DNA of 64,000 bases from Pantoea cypripedii (lineage in GTDB: Bacteria; Pseudomonadota; Gammaproteobacteria; Enterobacterales; Enterobacteriaceae): contig NZ_CP024770.1 in the NCBI RefSeq assembly GCF_011395035.1, positions 352,100-416,099 of the forward strand. The letters are read 5' to 3'. Positions within the stretch are counted from its first letter, which is position 1; each line of letters begins with the position of its first letter. Below the pieces are notes generated by a model. That model made no database searches. It saw only the letters and a program-made list of their open reading frames with translations, and was not told the DNA's origin. This document shows, one piece after another, positions 17,125 through 25,753 of the stretch. The translations under genes and the position numbers were made by a program.

Positions 17125-17428
17125 GGGGAAAGCGTTTCCCAATGGCACTCACTAACTCAATCTAATCATTTTCATCACGCCCGTTTCGGTACTGATGCCC
17201 GGTCAGGGCAATAGGTTACGCGAATCTAATTTTTACCATCAGGTGTAGTGCTGAAACCTGTAAGCAAAAAGGCGATAACTGAGAACTGAAGCCAGTATTT
17301 TAATACCGATATTCTGGAGTGAAATGCGGTGAGAAAAAAGGCTCTGGTGACGGGAAGGACTACAGAATTAAACAGAATTTTCTGCACTGCGTGGAGTGGA
17401 GGGAGAGGTAACAGGTGTTCTGAAAAAG

Positions 17429-17461
17429 AAAAAAAAGTTGGCCAAATGATTGGCCAACTTT
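17429..17461 (-). terminator. Rho-independent terminator
   Basis: An 11-bp stem AAGTTGGCCAA / TTGGCCAACTT with a 4-base loop; on the minus strand a T-run continues past the stem. It lies ~175 bp past the end of the broken secreted-protein gene and probably served it. Confidence 0.8.
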
Positions 17462-17636
17462 AAGACCCTGGTGGAGGCACAGCGTGTATCTTCTTTTATC
17501 TGGTTCTGGAGGAAGGTGCGAGATACTCAGCTGCCGGTATACATTTACTACTTTAGCGATAGAAAGCAATTGTAAATTAATAAAGTCAGGCTTTTATCCT
17601 GATTATCATTCATTCTCATATTTTTTATTCATGATT

Positions 17637-18142
17637 TCATGGTTTTTTAATGCCACGCTGTCCCTCCAGGTTAATACTGATCCCGGAACCGATACGCAAA
17701 TTGTAAAAAGGTGGCGCGGCGGGTCCGAATAACAACGCTGGTTTTTCATTGATCTTTATGACGATAGTGTTTTGTTGTACTTCGACTGGAACTTCAAGGT
17801 TCAGGTTAAGATAGTTGTTTGTTATTTCGGCAGTTTTCTTCTCGTGGTTAATGTTGATAAAGGTAGTGCTCTGCGCAATCGTATGTTTTTGTGTTACCCG
17901 ATCGTAGACATCTATCCGGGTGTCCCCTATTCGAATGGCAACATTTTTCCAGGATTACCTTTCACACTGCATTGGCCCGCACTGATCACACTCAGTTCGG
18001 CCTCATTGATGGGATAACCATGCGGTTCGCGATCGACAACAAAATTCATAAAGCTTGCGCGGCAAGGTTGAGGGGAGGGGGAAGCAGCATTCACGACTAT
18101 TGGCATGGCCAGAAAAAGCCACACCATTCTTAACCTGATCAT
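17637..18142 (-). pseudogene. Secreted protein gene broken by two frameshifts
   Basis: From the ATG at 18142 the minus strand encodes a Sec signal (MIRLRMVWLFLAMPIVVNA) and ~50 more residues including ISAGQCSVKGNPGK, then stops at 17927. A neighbouring frame continues without a break as NVAIRIGDTRIDVYDRV and ...NLNLEVPVEVQ, and a third frame ends ALLFGPAAPPFYNLRIGSG...GIKKP at 17637. The first shift falls at an A-run (17945 area), so a single lost A would explain it; the second lies near 17770. Restored, it would be a β-rich exported protein of ~165 residues, possibly fimbrial/adhesin-like. Either a decayed gene or two sequencing errors. Confidence 0.6.
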
Positions 18143-18462
18143 ACTAAGCCTCTCATCAATAACGAATTATTGATAAATATTGTGTTGATATTATAGCTAC
18201 TGAAGCTGATCTGCATTGCCGAATGATTGGGTCGGAAAACAGATTCAGGCAGCGTCTCTCTGCAACAACGGTGTTGCAGGTATTGCGCAGATCCTGAGAA
18301 ATGATGTGGCCTGAGAGCCTGGCAGGGTAAACCGTGCAGCCCTTATTGGATTCTCTGACAACAAAGAGATCTAAGGTCTGCACAGTTTAATGAACAGGGC
18401 ATTACATGTTCGGTTGATAAGAGGACAGAGGCTGATGATTCATATCAATCGTCATACCGTGT

Positions 18463-19863
18463 TTACCACCAACGTTCTAACGATAATTGATGGTGTTCTT
18501 CGTCTAAGTCAACGGTGATTGCCAAACCACCCTGTGAAGTTTCGCGGTATTTCTCATGCATATCCTTCCCGGTCTGGTACATAGCGGCAATGACTTTATC
18601 CAGACTGACCCGAGGAGGTGAGGTTCTGCGTAACGCCATTCTGGCTGCATTAACCGCTTTCACGGCTGCAATAGCATTACGTTCGATACACGGGACCTGA
18701 ACCTGGCCCGCGATCGGGTCGCAGGTCAGACCGAGGTTATGTTCCATGGCAATTTCAGCCGCGATACAGACTTGTTCCGGGGTGCCCTGCCATAAGGCTG
18801 CCAGCGCCGCTGCAGCCATTGAGCAGGCAACGCCGACCTCGCCCTGGCAACCCACCTCAGCACCGGAAATGGACGCGTTCATCTTATAAAGTGAACCGAT
18901 CGCACTGGCGGTCAGATACCAGGTCGTGAGCGTATCGTCGTCTACCGGTCTGACAAATTTATCGTACCAGGAGAGAACGGCAGGAAGGATGCCGCAGGCA
19001 CCGTTCGTCGGTGCAGTGACGACCCTGCCACCTGAGGCGTTCTCCTCACTGATAGCCAGCGCAAAAAGGTTGAGCCAGTCCAGCGCGAGTAAGGGATCGT
19101 CAGTCTGACTTTCGGCTCCCTGCAGCATCCGGTGTAACGCCGGTGCGCGACGTGGTACCCGGAAACAACCCGGTAATACACCGTCCTGACTCAGACCACG
19201 CTTAATACCTTGTTGTGCCACCGACCAGATAGTTCGCAGATGTGCAGTTAACTCTTTTGCACTATGCAATGTGAGTTCGTTCTGCATCATCACCTCAGCA
19301 ATGCTCAGTTGATGCGTCTGGCAGGTGTCCAGCAGGTCCGCAGCGCTTGCGTAGGGGAAAGGGACATATTGCTCATGGTCCTGGGGTTGTTGCAGTTCGG
19401 CCTCTTCGACAACGAATCCCCCACCGATTGAAAAATAAACTTTTTCAGCGACAGTCCGCTCTCCCTGTCTGGCGTCGATACGCATACCGTTTTCGTGCAG
19501 AGGTAAAGCAGCAGGATGAAAATGGATATTATCAGTGGCCGAGAAGCTAATCGTGTGCGCAGCATTCGCTAAAGGAAGCGTCTTTTGGCTCCCGACTTCT
19601 GCAAGAAAAGCGGGGGTGGCATCTATATCCACGCTTTCCGGCGCAAACCCCGCCAACCCCAGAATCACCGCATTGTCGGTTTGATGCCCTTTCCCTGTGA
19701 GAGCCAGAGAACCATAAAGATGCACATCAATATGGGTGACTTCATGCAGTTGCTTTGTCATTTCAAGCTGCGTGATAAAACGCTTCGCGGCATTCATGGG
19801 TCCTATCGTGTGAGAGCTGGAAGGGCCTATGCCTACTTTGAACATATCCAGAGTCGAAATCAT
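18463..19863 (-). CDS. sdaB: L-serine ammonia-lyase (L-serine deaminase)
   Basis: A 466-residue single-chain iron-sulphur serine dehydratase converting L-serine to pyruvate and ammonia. The N-terminal domain begins MISTLDMFKVGIGPSSSHTIGPM and contains YGSLALTGKGHQTD; the C-terminal domain has GRVVTAPTNGACGILPAVL, GAEVGCQGEVGVACSMAAAAL and LTCDPIAGQVQVPCIERNA, with the cysteines expected to hold the 4Fe-4S cluster. Closely matches E. coli SdaA/SdaB (~455 residues), with a slightly longer C-terminus. It lies 38 bp after the serine transporter gene, copying the E. coli sdaCB arrangement. The choice of SdaB over SdaA is from context. Confidence 0.92.
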   Translation of the reverse strand: MISTLDMFKVGIGPSSSHTIGPMNAAKRFITQLEMTKQLHEVTHIDVHLYGSLALTGKGHQTDNAVILGLAGFAPESVDIDATPAFLAEVGSQKTLPLANAAHTISFSATDNIHFHPAALPLHENGMRIDARQGERTVAEKVYFSIGGGFVVEEAELQQPQDHEQYVPFPYASAADLLDTCQTHQLSIAEVMMQNELTLHSAKELTAHLRTIWSVAQQGIKRGLSQDGVLPGCFRVPRRAPALHRMLQGAESQTDDPLLALDWLNLFALAISEENASGGRVVTAPTNGACGILPAVLSWYDKFVRPVDDDTLTTWYLTASAIGSLYKMNASISGAEVGCQGEVGVACSMAAAALAALWQGTPEQVCIAAEIAMEHNLGLTCDPIAGQVQVPCIERNAIAAVKAVNAARMALRRTSPPRVSLDKVIAAMYQTGKDMHEKYRETSQGGLAITVDLDEEHHQLSLERWW

Positions 19864-19901
19864 ACCATTACCTTACTCATACTGACTGTTGGCGCTGTTG
19901 C

Positions 19902-21164
19902 TTAAGCCAGCAGTGAAAAACAGATACCGGTTAGCGCAATCAGGCCAATAACCGTGACAAAAACATTACTCAGTGCGCCGCGATATTTCTGCATCGCCGG
20001 GATTTTACGGATTGCGTACATCGGCATCAGGAACAGAAGCATGGCAATGACCGGTCCGCCCAGCGTTTCAATCATGCCGAGAATGCTGGGGTTAAGAGTG
20101 GCGACGGCCCAGGTCGTGATCAGCATGAAAAGTGGAGTAATCCAGCCAAATTTAACTTTGCGGCTATCGTCATTGATATTGATTAAAGCATTGAAGCCTT
20201 CGGCAGCACCGAGGTAATGACCAAAGAAGGATTTGGTGATGGCGACGATGGCAATAATCGGCCCCATCCAGCTGACGAATGGCAGGGCGAAGTGGTTGGC
20301 CAGATAGGAAAGTATGGAGATATTCTGCGCTTTCGCTTCTGCCAGATGTTCAGGCTGCAGACTCAGCACGCAACTGAAAACAAAGAACATCACCGTGGCG
20401 ACCATCATGATGTGTGCATAAGCAAGAATGCGGGAACACTTCGATTCTGCTTCAGCGCCGTATTCTTCACGCTTCGCCACAGCGAAAGAGGAAATAATAG
20501 GGGAGTGATTAAACGAAAAAACCATCACCGGGATTGCCAGCCACAGCGATGTCAGAATGCCGGTGCCTGAAGACTGGAAGGAAATGGACTCCAGTGCCGC
20601 ACCATTCCAGTGTGGGATCAAATAAATCGCCATCAGCAGTAACGATAAAACAAACGGATACACCAGAATGCTCATCACTTTGACCATCATTTTTTGACCA
20701 AACTGGACGATGGTCATCATGGCAAGAATCAGCATCAGTGCCAGTAACGCACGTGGTGGCGGGGTGATACCCAGCTGGTGGGTCATCAGGCTTTCCACCG
20801 TGTTCGTTATTGCCACGCTGTACATCAGCAAAATTGGGTAGATGGCGAAAAAATAGAGCAGAGCGATCACTTTTCCTGAGCGTGCCCCAAAATGCTCATT
20901 TACCACGTCAGTGATATTGGCTTGTGGCTGACTGCCGGATAACACGAAGCGCGTCATACCACGATGAGAATAGAAAGTTAGCGGGAACGCGAGCAACGTC
21001 ATCAGTATTAACGGAATCATCCCGCCAAGACCGGCATTGATAGGTAAAAAAAGTACACCCGCGCCAATGGCTGTACCATATAAACTTAACATCCAGACGG
21101 TATCAGTTTTTCGCCAGCGGCTTCTGGCAATAGCCGTTGTCCTTTCGGCGTTGTAAAGACTCAT
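19902..21164 (-). CDS. sdaC: Serine/proton symporter (HAAAP/STP family)
   Basis: A 420-residue inner-membrane transporter with 11 hydrophobic segments. Family marks: WMLSLYGTAIGAGVLFLPI near the N-terminus, PLTFYSHRGMTRFVLSG, the FNHSPIISSF segment in the middle and SFFGHYLGAAEG. It matches SdaC (429 residues) better than TdcC on gene neighbourhood, since the serine deaminase follows in the same operon. Uptake of L-serine would feed the deaminase directly. The start ATG follows AAGGAAAA. Confidence 0.92.
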   Translation of the reverse strand: MSLYNAERTTAIARSRWRKTDTVWMLSLYGTAIGAGVLFLPINAGLGGMIPLILMTLLAFPLTFYSHRGMTRFVLSGSQPQANITDVVNEHFGARSGKVIALLYFFAIYPILLMYSVAITNTVESLMTHQLGITPPPRALLALMLILAMMTIVQFGQKMMVKVMSILVYPFVLSLLLMAIYLIPHWNGAALESISFQSSGTGILTSLWLAIPVMVFSFNHSPIISSFAVAKREEYGAEAESKCSRILAYAHIMMVATVMFFVFSCVLSLQPEHLAEAKAQNISILSYLANHFALPFVSWMGPIIAIVAITKSFFGHYLGAAEGFNALININDDSRKVKFGWITPLFMLITTWAVATLNPSILGMIETLGGPVIAMLLFLMPMYAIRKIPAMQKYRGALSNVFVTVIGLIALTGICFSLLA

Positions 21165-21511
21165 GTCATTTTTCCTTTTATTTCGGGAGAGGTATTTGTT
21201 GAATTAACTGTATGGTAATGAGATTCGTTTTTCTGCTGATATGTTTTAAGTTGTATCTCTGATGGTGTGATGGAAATGTGATTGTCCAACAATTATATTG
21301 AGTATTTTTCAAGGTTAAATAGGAGTACTGACTTATCTAATCAGTAATTTCTCAGGTTATGACAGGAACGTCAGGTGTGATATTCATAATATTTCAGATT
21401 AAAGCATAAGGAATATAAATACTCCTGGTCAGAAGGGACGGCGTTCCGTCCCAGTCAGGTTCATGTGTTCCAGGTCTGCCCACTTTACCGGATAAAGATC
21501 GTGCTGATTAA
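21165..21511. other. Intergenic region upstream of sdaC
   Basis: AT-rich promoter region of sdaC (minus strand) and the 3' side of the small ORF pair. I see only the hairpin at 21435-21452 and no gene. Confidence 0.5.
21435..21452 (-). terminator. GC-rich hairpin downstream of the small ORF pair
   Basis: GGGACGG-CGTT-CCGTCCC, a 7-bp GC-rich stem 60 bp past the end of the minus-strand small ORF. The following T content is weak (CTTCTG), so it may be a terminator or an RNA-end stabiliser. Confidence 0.4.
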
Positions 21512-21721
21512 TTATGAAGCAACATCAAGGCTGCGGAGCCATTCGCGGGTACAACACTCTTTGCAATAACGTACATTTGTGTGGCGTTGTTTCGCGATAG
21601 ACATTGCCTGGGTTCTGCTGTAAGCCGATCCCAGGAAATGGCTGGCTCCTTTAACGACATACAGGCATTCCCTGGTATGGAGAACATTGCTATCAAGATA
21701 GTAGAAGGCTGATTTTTCCAT
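21512..21721 (-). CDS. Small Cys-containing protein
   Basis: Sixty-nine residues starting MEKSAFYYLDSN, with AGAGGT at good spacing before the ATG. It contains HTREC and, near the C-terminus, YCKECC, a possible zinc site; the segment GSAYSRTQAMSIAKQRHTNVRYCKECC is basic. Longer in-frame extensions to 21856 run over the neighbour and lack a better start. Four bases separate it from the upstream small ORF, suggesting co-translation. No family recognised. Confidence 0.5.
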   Translation of the reverse strand: MEKSAFYYLDSNVLHTRECLYVVKGASHFLGSAYSRTQAMSIAKQRHTNVRYCKECCTREWLRSLDVAS

Positions 21722-21725
21722 GATC

Positions 21726-21917
21726 TTACCTCTGCATCGAATTGGACGGTACGATTTCATTCTTATGACTGGCATAGTGCTGAATACATGAAATGCAGGG
21801 TCTGACCTTACCGAAATTGTTGCTCGCAACATCAAGTGCAATAACCTCCAGGTCATAAGAACCGATAAGAATCATCTCTTCACTCAGGCTGACGAGATGG
21901 CAGGTATTTTTATGCAA
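21726..21917 (-). CDS. Small protein with CxxC motif
   Basis: Sixty-three residues (MHKNTCHLVSLSEEM...), with VRPCISCIQHYASHKNE near the C-terminus: CISC plus two His could bind metal. It lies 4 bp upstream of the other small Cys-containing ORF on the same strand. It is judged real mostly from this tandem arrangement and the shared Cys/His pattern; no homologue comes to mind. Confidence 0.4.
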   Translation of the reverse strand: MHKNTCHLVSLSEEMILIGSYDLEVIALDVASNNFGKVRPCISCIQHYASHKNEIVPSNSMQR

Positions 21918-22313
21918 TGTGTGATAACCATCGCTGTCTTTTGAAATACTGAGGTATCAGGTTCTGACATTCATTTTTTGATACCGATTTCATCGTGGAA
22001 TGAAGGGTTCTGGTAAGATGTCACACCAGTTCATCATGGGAAACTACCCAAAAAGGGTAGTTTTGTAAAATAAGATTTATCTTATGGATATTCTTGTTTG
22101 TAGATTGCCCATATTTTGATTGCTATCATGGAGTGTATGTAAAATTCTATTTTTTTCAATGGAATATGAGATATGTGTCTCATCCCAGATATAGGATCGA
22201 ACGGGCAACGTTGCTCGTCAATAGCCGTATTTCATTAGACGATGAATGAAAGTATGGACACGAAGCTACCCGCATCCAGGGTGGCAAACAGATTGACTCA
22301 CTAAGGACAGACG
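21918..22313. other. Divergent intergenic region
   Basis: Spacer of 396 bp between the minus-strand small ORFs and the plus-strand CPBP protease gene, carrying a hairpin at 22041-22063. No gene seen. Confidence 0.5.
22041..22063. terminator. Terminator-like hairpin in a divergent promoter region
   Basis: AAACTACCC-AAAAA-GGGTAGTTT followed by TT, a 9-bp stem of terminator form. No annotated gene reads into it on the plus strand, so it may be a leader attenuator or the end of an unseen small transcript. Confidence 0.4.
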
Positions 22314-23132
22314 ATGTGGATATTACTGGCGTTAGCGTTGGTGTTATTGCGTTTTAATGGAAAATCAGCTGCGTGGCTGTTGTTTGTTGCTGTTATCACG
22401 GGTGCCTTTACCGGTGTTCTTGACTGGCGCGCGTTACTTTTTCTCACGGTGTTATTACTGGTTGCCATCGTCCGTTTGAGATTGGGTGATAAAAAAGTTG
22501 TTCAGCATGCGGTGGAATTGCTGGCTTTTGTTTCTGCATGCGGTCTGATGATCCATTGGGTGCCAGGATTCCATAATTTAAAGGTTCTCGATCAGGTCAG
22601 CGCCGGACCGGAAAGTATGCCGTTCTCGATGTATTACAATTTTGACAAGGCATTGCTGCCTTTTGTGTTGCTGATCGCGATGAGATCACTCTTTGTCGCA
22701 ACGGCGGCATACAAGCCTGCTAAATGGCAATGGTTGTTGCTGGTTGCTGCCGTTCCGGTGCTGCTCCTTGTGGCTGTTTTCCTCGGAGGGTTAAAGCCTG
22801 AAAGCCATGCTCCGGAGTGGTTATTCCAGTTTATCTTTGCGAATATTTTTTTCGTCTCACTGGCTGAAGAAGCGCTGTTCCGTGGCTATCTGCAACAGCG
22901 GCTGTCGGGTTTTATGCACCCTGTTCTGGCGTTGTGCATTTCGGCACTGATTTTTGGCGCTATGCATCTGGCCGGAGGCATGATGCTGGCTGTCTTTGCG
23001 GCTCTTGCTGGTGTTATTTATGGACTGGCCTGGATGTGGAGCGGACGGCTCTGGGTAGCGGTATTTTTTCATGCCGGGCTCAATATTGTTCACCTGCTTT
23101 TCTTTACTTACCCTGCGGCAATGCATGGGTAA
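22314..23132 (+). CDS. CPBP-family intramembrane glutamic endopeptidase
   Basis: A 272-residue protein with about eight membrane segments. The CPBP (Abi/CAAX protease) motifs are intact: AEEALFRGYLQQR near residues 183-195 (EExxxR), FGAMHLAGG, and FFHAGLNIVH near the C-terminus, which supply the catalytic Glu and the His/Asn residues. Family members cleave membrane-associated substrates; in bacteria some act in bacteriocin immunity or maturation, but nothing nearby indicates which. The start follows AAGGACAG. Monocistronic by spacing. Confidence 0.88.
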   Translation: MWILLALALVLLRFNGKSAAWLLFVAVITGAFTGVLDWRALLFLTVLLLVAIVRLRLGDKKVVQHAVELLAFVSACGLMIHWVPGFHNLKVLDQVSAGPESMPFSMYYNFDKALLPFVLLIAMRSLFVATAAYKPAKWQWLLLVAAVPVLLLVAVFLGGLKPESHAPEWLFQFIFANIFFVSLAEEALFRGYLQQRLSGFMHPVLALCISALIFGAMHLAGGMMLAVFAALAGVIYGLAWMWSGRLWVAVFFHAGLNIVHLLFFTYPAAMHG

Positions 23133-23199
23133 CAATACAAAAGACAATTCCCCTGAGGAGTTTGAACTTTTGTATTGAGGTTTAAATAAAACAAAATCC

Positions 23200-23223
23200 G
23201 ATGCACTTATAATTAAGTGCATC
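23200..23223. repeat. Perfect inverted repeat (10-bp arms)
   Basis: GATGCACTTA-TAAT-TAAGTGCATC, between the CPBP gene and the MetQ-like gene. No T-run follows, so it looks more like an operator dyad than a terminator. Confidence 0.5.
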
Positions 23224-23361
23224 CCCAATTCAGCCATTGTTTATTTTATAAATTACATTGCCGGATAAATCATAATGTCATCCCGGATAACTCCGTATAC
23301 TGCCGCTATCTGTCGTTACGGCAGTAAATAATTAATGACCTATATCATTCGGGGATAACTT

Positions 23362-24201
23362 ATGCTCAAAAAGCTGGCACATAGCAAAAATAAATCAATC
23401 TCAGGTTTATTCGCAACCACAGGTGCTGCCCTGCTGGCAATGGTTTTACTGTCACCGCTGACAACGGTACATGCCGCAGATAAAACCTCAGTTAAAGTCG
23501 GTATTATGAGTGGTGAGGATGAAGACGTCTGGCGCGAAGTGGTAAAACAGGCTGCCAGCAAAGGGTTGACGGTAAAAACCGTGGTGTTTAATGATTACAA
23601 CCAGCCCAATGAAGCGCTGCAAAACGGTGAGGTTGATGCTAATGCGTTTCAGCACCAGCCATTCCTTGATAATCAAATCAAGGTCAACCACTACGATATC
23701 GTGCGTGTCGGTGATACTGCGGTATGGCCGATTGGCCTCTACTCGAAAAAAGTGAAATCGGTGGCTGAGTTAAAATCGGGTGCGGTGATCGGTGTCCCTA
23801 ACGATCCGGCTAACGAAGCGCGTGGTCTGAACTTGTTGCAACGGGAAGGCGTGCTGAAACTGAAACCGGGTGCAGGCATCTTCGCTACAACGGCGGATAT
23901 CATCGACAACCCGCGACATATTCAAGTCAAAGAACTGGATGCGGGTATTATCGGTCGTTCGGTACCGGATCTGGATGCCGCTATCGTCAATACCGACTGG
24001 GCACTGAAAAGCGGCCTGACAAAGCAGGATCGCATCGCGCAGGAAGGGGTAAAAAATAATCCCTATAACAACTTTATTGCCGTGAAAAAAGAGAACATCA
24101 ACGCACCCTGGGTAAAAACGCTGGTGGCGTCGTATCAGAATGATGCGGTGAAGACGGTGTTTGACCAGGTTTATAAAGGGACCGGGATCACCGCCTGGTA
24201 A
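23362..24201 (+). CDS. MetQ/NlpA-family methionine-binding protein
   Basis: A 279-residue periplasmic ligand-binding protein. The Sec signal ends ...TTVHA before ADKTSVKVGIMSGEDEDVW. Family marks are VDANAFQHQPFLDNQ, GDTAVWPIGLYSKKVKSV, IGVPNDPANEARGL.LLQ and NNPYNNFIAVKKEN. MetQ is normally a lipoprotein; here no lipobox cysteine is present, so it is probably a soluble periplasmic protein. No ABC transporter ATPase or permease (metN/metI) is adjacent, so it is an orphan that must use a transporter encoded elsewhere. Confidence 0.9.
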   Translation: MLKKLAHSKNKSISGLFATTGAALLAMVLLSPLTTVHAADKTSVKVGIMSGEDEDVWREVVKQAASKGLTVKTVVFNDYNQPNEALQNGEVDANAFQHQPFLDNQIKVNHYDIVRVGDTAVWPIGLYSKKVKSVAELKSGAVIGVPNDPANEARGLNLLQREGVLKLKPGAGIFATTADIIDNPRHIQVKELDAGIIGRSVPDLDAAIVNTDWALKSGLTKQDRIAQEGVKNNPYNNFIAVKKENINAPWVKTLVASYQNDAVKTVFDQVYKGTGITAW

Positions 24202-24307
24202 AATAACTGACATGAGGCAAGGTGAATCGCCTCACTAACCGCAGACGTCTGGGGCACGCGTTGAGGCTGTATACCCGCGGGTGGAGAACGGCTGACCAGG
24301 GGGCACG

Positions 24308-25741
24308 TCAGCCCGGAGAGTTAACCGCCGGTTGATACGTGCTGACGTCAGAACCACCATAAGCGGCGCTCAGGGCGGGAAAACTGATGTCTTCACCAAT
24401 TTCCCATAGCAGACGCAGCAATCTGGCCGCCGTCATCCCCTTTGGGCATCCCTGCTGGCGTAGCAGCCGCAACTGTTGCTCCTGGGGTATGTCCAGCGCC
24501 GCTATAGGTGGCCAGACCCGGCGGATCCAATTCAGATCCTCTGTTAACAGGATTGATTTGTAGGCAGACAGGCACAACCCACTTAACTCGGCGTCTGCCG
24601 CAGGAAGACCCGCAATTTTCAGCGCAGACAGTGCCTGAGCGGGTCTGATATTGGAGTTTTTCAGGCTGAAAAGCAGCATGCCAAGTCGTTTCAGCTGCGT
24701 CATGTTGTCTGCCGGGCACACCATGTGCCAGTGAGTCCGCACCACCTCCTTCAGATGAACCGAGAACTTGAGCGCATTGCGCACCAGTGACATGCTCATG
24801 CTGACCTGCGCATTAAACAGCAGTCGCCAGAGATCAGCCACCGCCATGGCGGGTGCAGGTTCCCGGCAAAGCAGGTTGATCAGCTGTTCCCACTTGGTGC
24901 CGGTGGCAGAGCTGACCCAGTTGCGATTGAACCATTGCTGTTGTTCTTCACTGGGCTTTGCTTTAAAGGCTGACTGAGACAGCTTGACCAGCGGCAGACT
25001 CATCCTTTCTTCAGCCAGCTCGATCAACACGAACAACTTCATTGCCGTCATTTCCTGATAGTCGGGCAGACATTGCAGTGCCACCAGCAGATCCATCTGA
25101 CAATGGTATTTACGACGCAGGGTGCGAAGGTTGTGCGTGATCCACTCCACCTCAGCCTCTTTCACGTCGATATTCAAGGCAGTGGCAGCCTGGCACAGAA
25201 TGGTAATATCCGGGATATCATCGGCGTCGAGCAGCGCGCGTCGAAACTGTGCCGGACGCAGCCCCAGATGACGCAATTCCTGTTGCAGACGCATCGCTAA
25301 CGTATACTTGCCGATTTTTTCGTTCTGGCAATGCAGTTTTTCCCAGGTTGCTTTGATCAGCGCCTGATGCTCCCTGGAGACGCTGGCTCTGAGCACTGTC
25401 AGGGCGCTCTCCACGGTGGGTAACCCGACTTGCACCTGACTTTCCAGAAAACGATAGACCACGATTGCGCTGAGCTGGCGCACATGCTTAATGCTGAGCT
25501 TGCCTAACAGCTTCTCTACCTGTCTCACCTGGCTGCCAGTGGCGAAAATTTCTTGCCCGTGGGTTTTGAATTGTGTCTTCAATGCGTTAAGCGCAGCATC
25601 GCCACGCTTCTGACCGAAGCTTTGCGTGCTTTGACTGATGCTGGCGATATGAGCGGTGAGTTGTCCCGGCCTGCTGCTGGCCGGGTTTGCTGCTGACGGG
25701 GTAGTGACGAACGATGATGAAGCTGCGGTTAAACTAAACAT
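24308..25741 (-). CDS. Tandem helical-repeat protein, paralogue 1
   Basis: 477 residues with no recognised domain. The N-terminal ~40 residues are Ser/Thr/Ala/Pro-rich (MFSLTAASSSFVTTPSAANP), followed by about six all-helical repeats of 65-75 residues. A loose unit can be read: LL..., a short helix before L..LL..A, a segment (v)s...v..AL, then a helix ending in W plus spacer and L.rL. Examples are AVADLWRLLFNAQVSMSMSLVRNAL and MTAARLLRLLWEIGEDISFPALSAA. There is no signal peptide or membrane helix. It is 12 bp from paralogue 2 upstream on the same strand. Possible secreted effector or protein-binding solenoid; function unknown. Confidence 0.8.
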   Translation of the reverse strand: MFSLTAASSSFVTTPSAANPASSRPGQLTAHIASISQSTQSFGQKRGDAALNALKTQFKTHGQEIFATGSQVRQVEKLLGKLSIKHVRQLSAIVVYRFLESQVQVGLPTVESALTVLRASVSREHQALIKATWEKLHCQNEKIGKYTLAMRLQQELRHLGLRPAQFRRALLDADDIPDITILCQAATALNIDVKEAEVEWITHNLRTLRRKYHCQMDLLVALQCLPDYQEMTAMKLFVLIELAEERMSLPLVKLSQSAFKAKPSEEQQQWFNRNWVSSATGTKWEQLINLLCREPAPAMAVADLWRLLFNAQVSMSMSLVRNALKFSVHLKEVVRTHWHMVCPADNMTQLKRLGMLLFSLKNSNIRPAQALSALKIAGLPAADAELSGLCLSAYKSILLTEDLNWIRRVWPPIAALDIPQEQQLRLLRQQGCPKGMTAARLLRLLWEIGEDISFPALSAAYGGSDVSTYQPAVNSPG

Positions 25742-25753
25742 GAGAATTCCGTG

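Larger units (their letters stand above)
16834..17636. other. Gene-poor interval with two minus-strand terminators
   Basis: No credible gene in 800 bp. It contains two strong minus-strand terminator hairpins (17089-17124 and 17429-17461). The sequence between them (17130-17425) ends in a terminator yet has no good ORF, so a small transcript there cannot be excluded. Confidence 0.5.

Noticed and set aside
17360..17569. Minus-strand ORF of 69 codons
   Set aside because: It runs straight through the strong terminator hairpin at 17429-17461 and has no good ribosome site or recognisable product.
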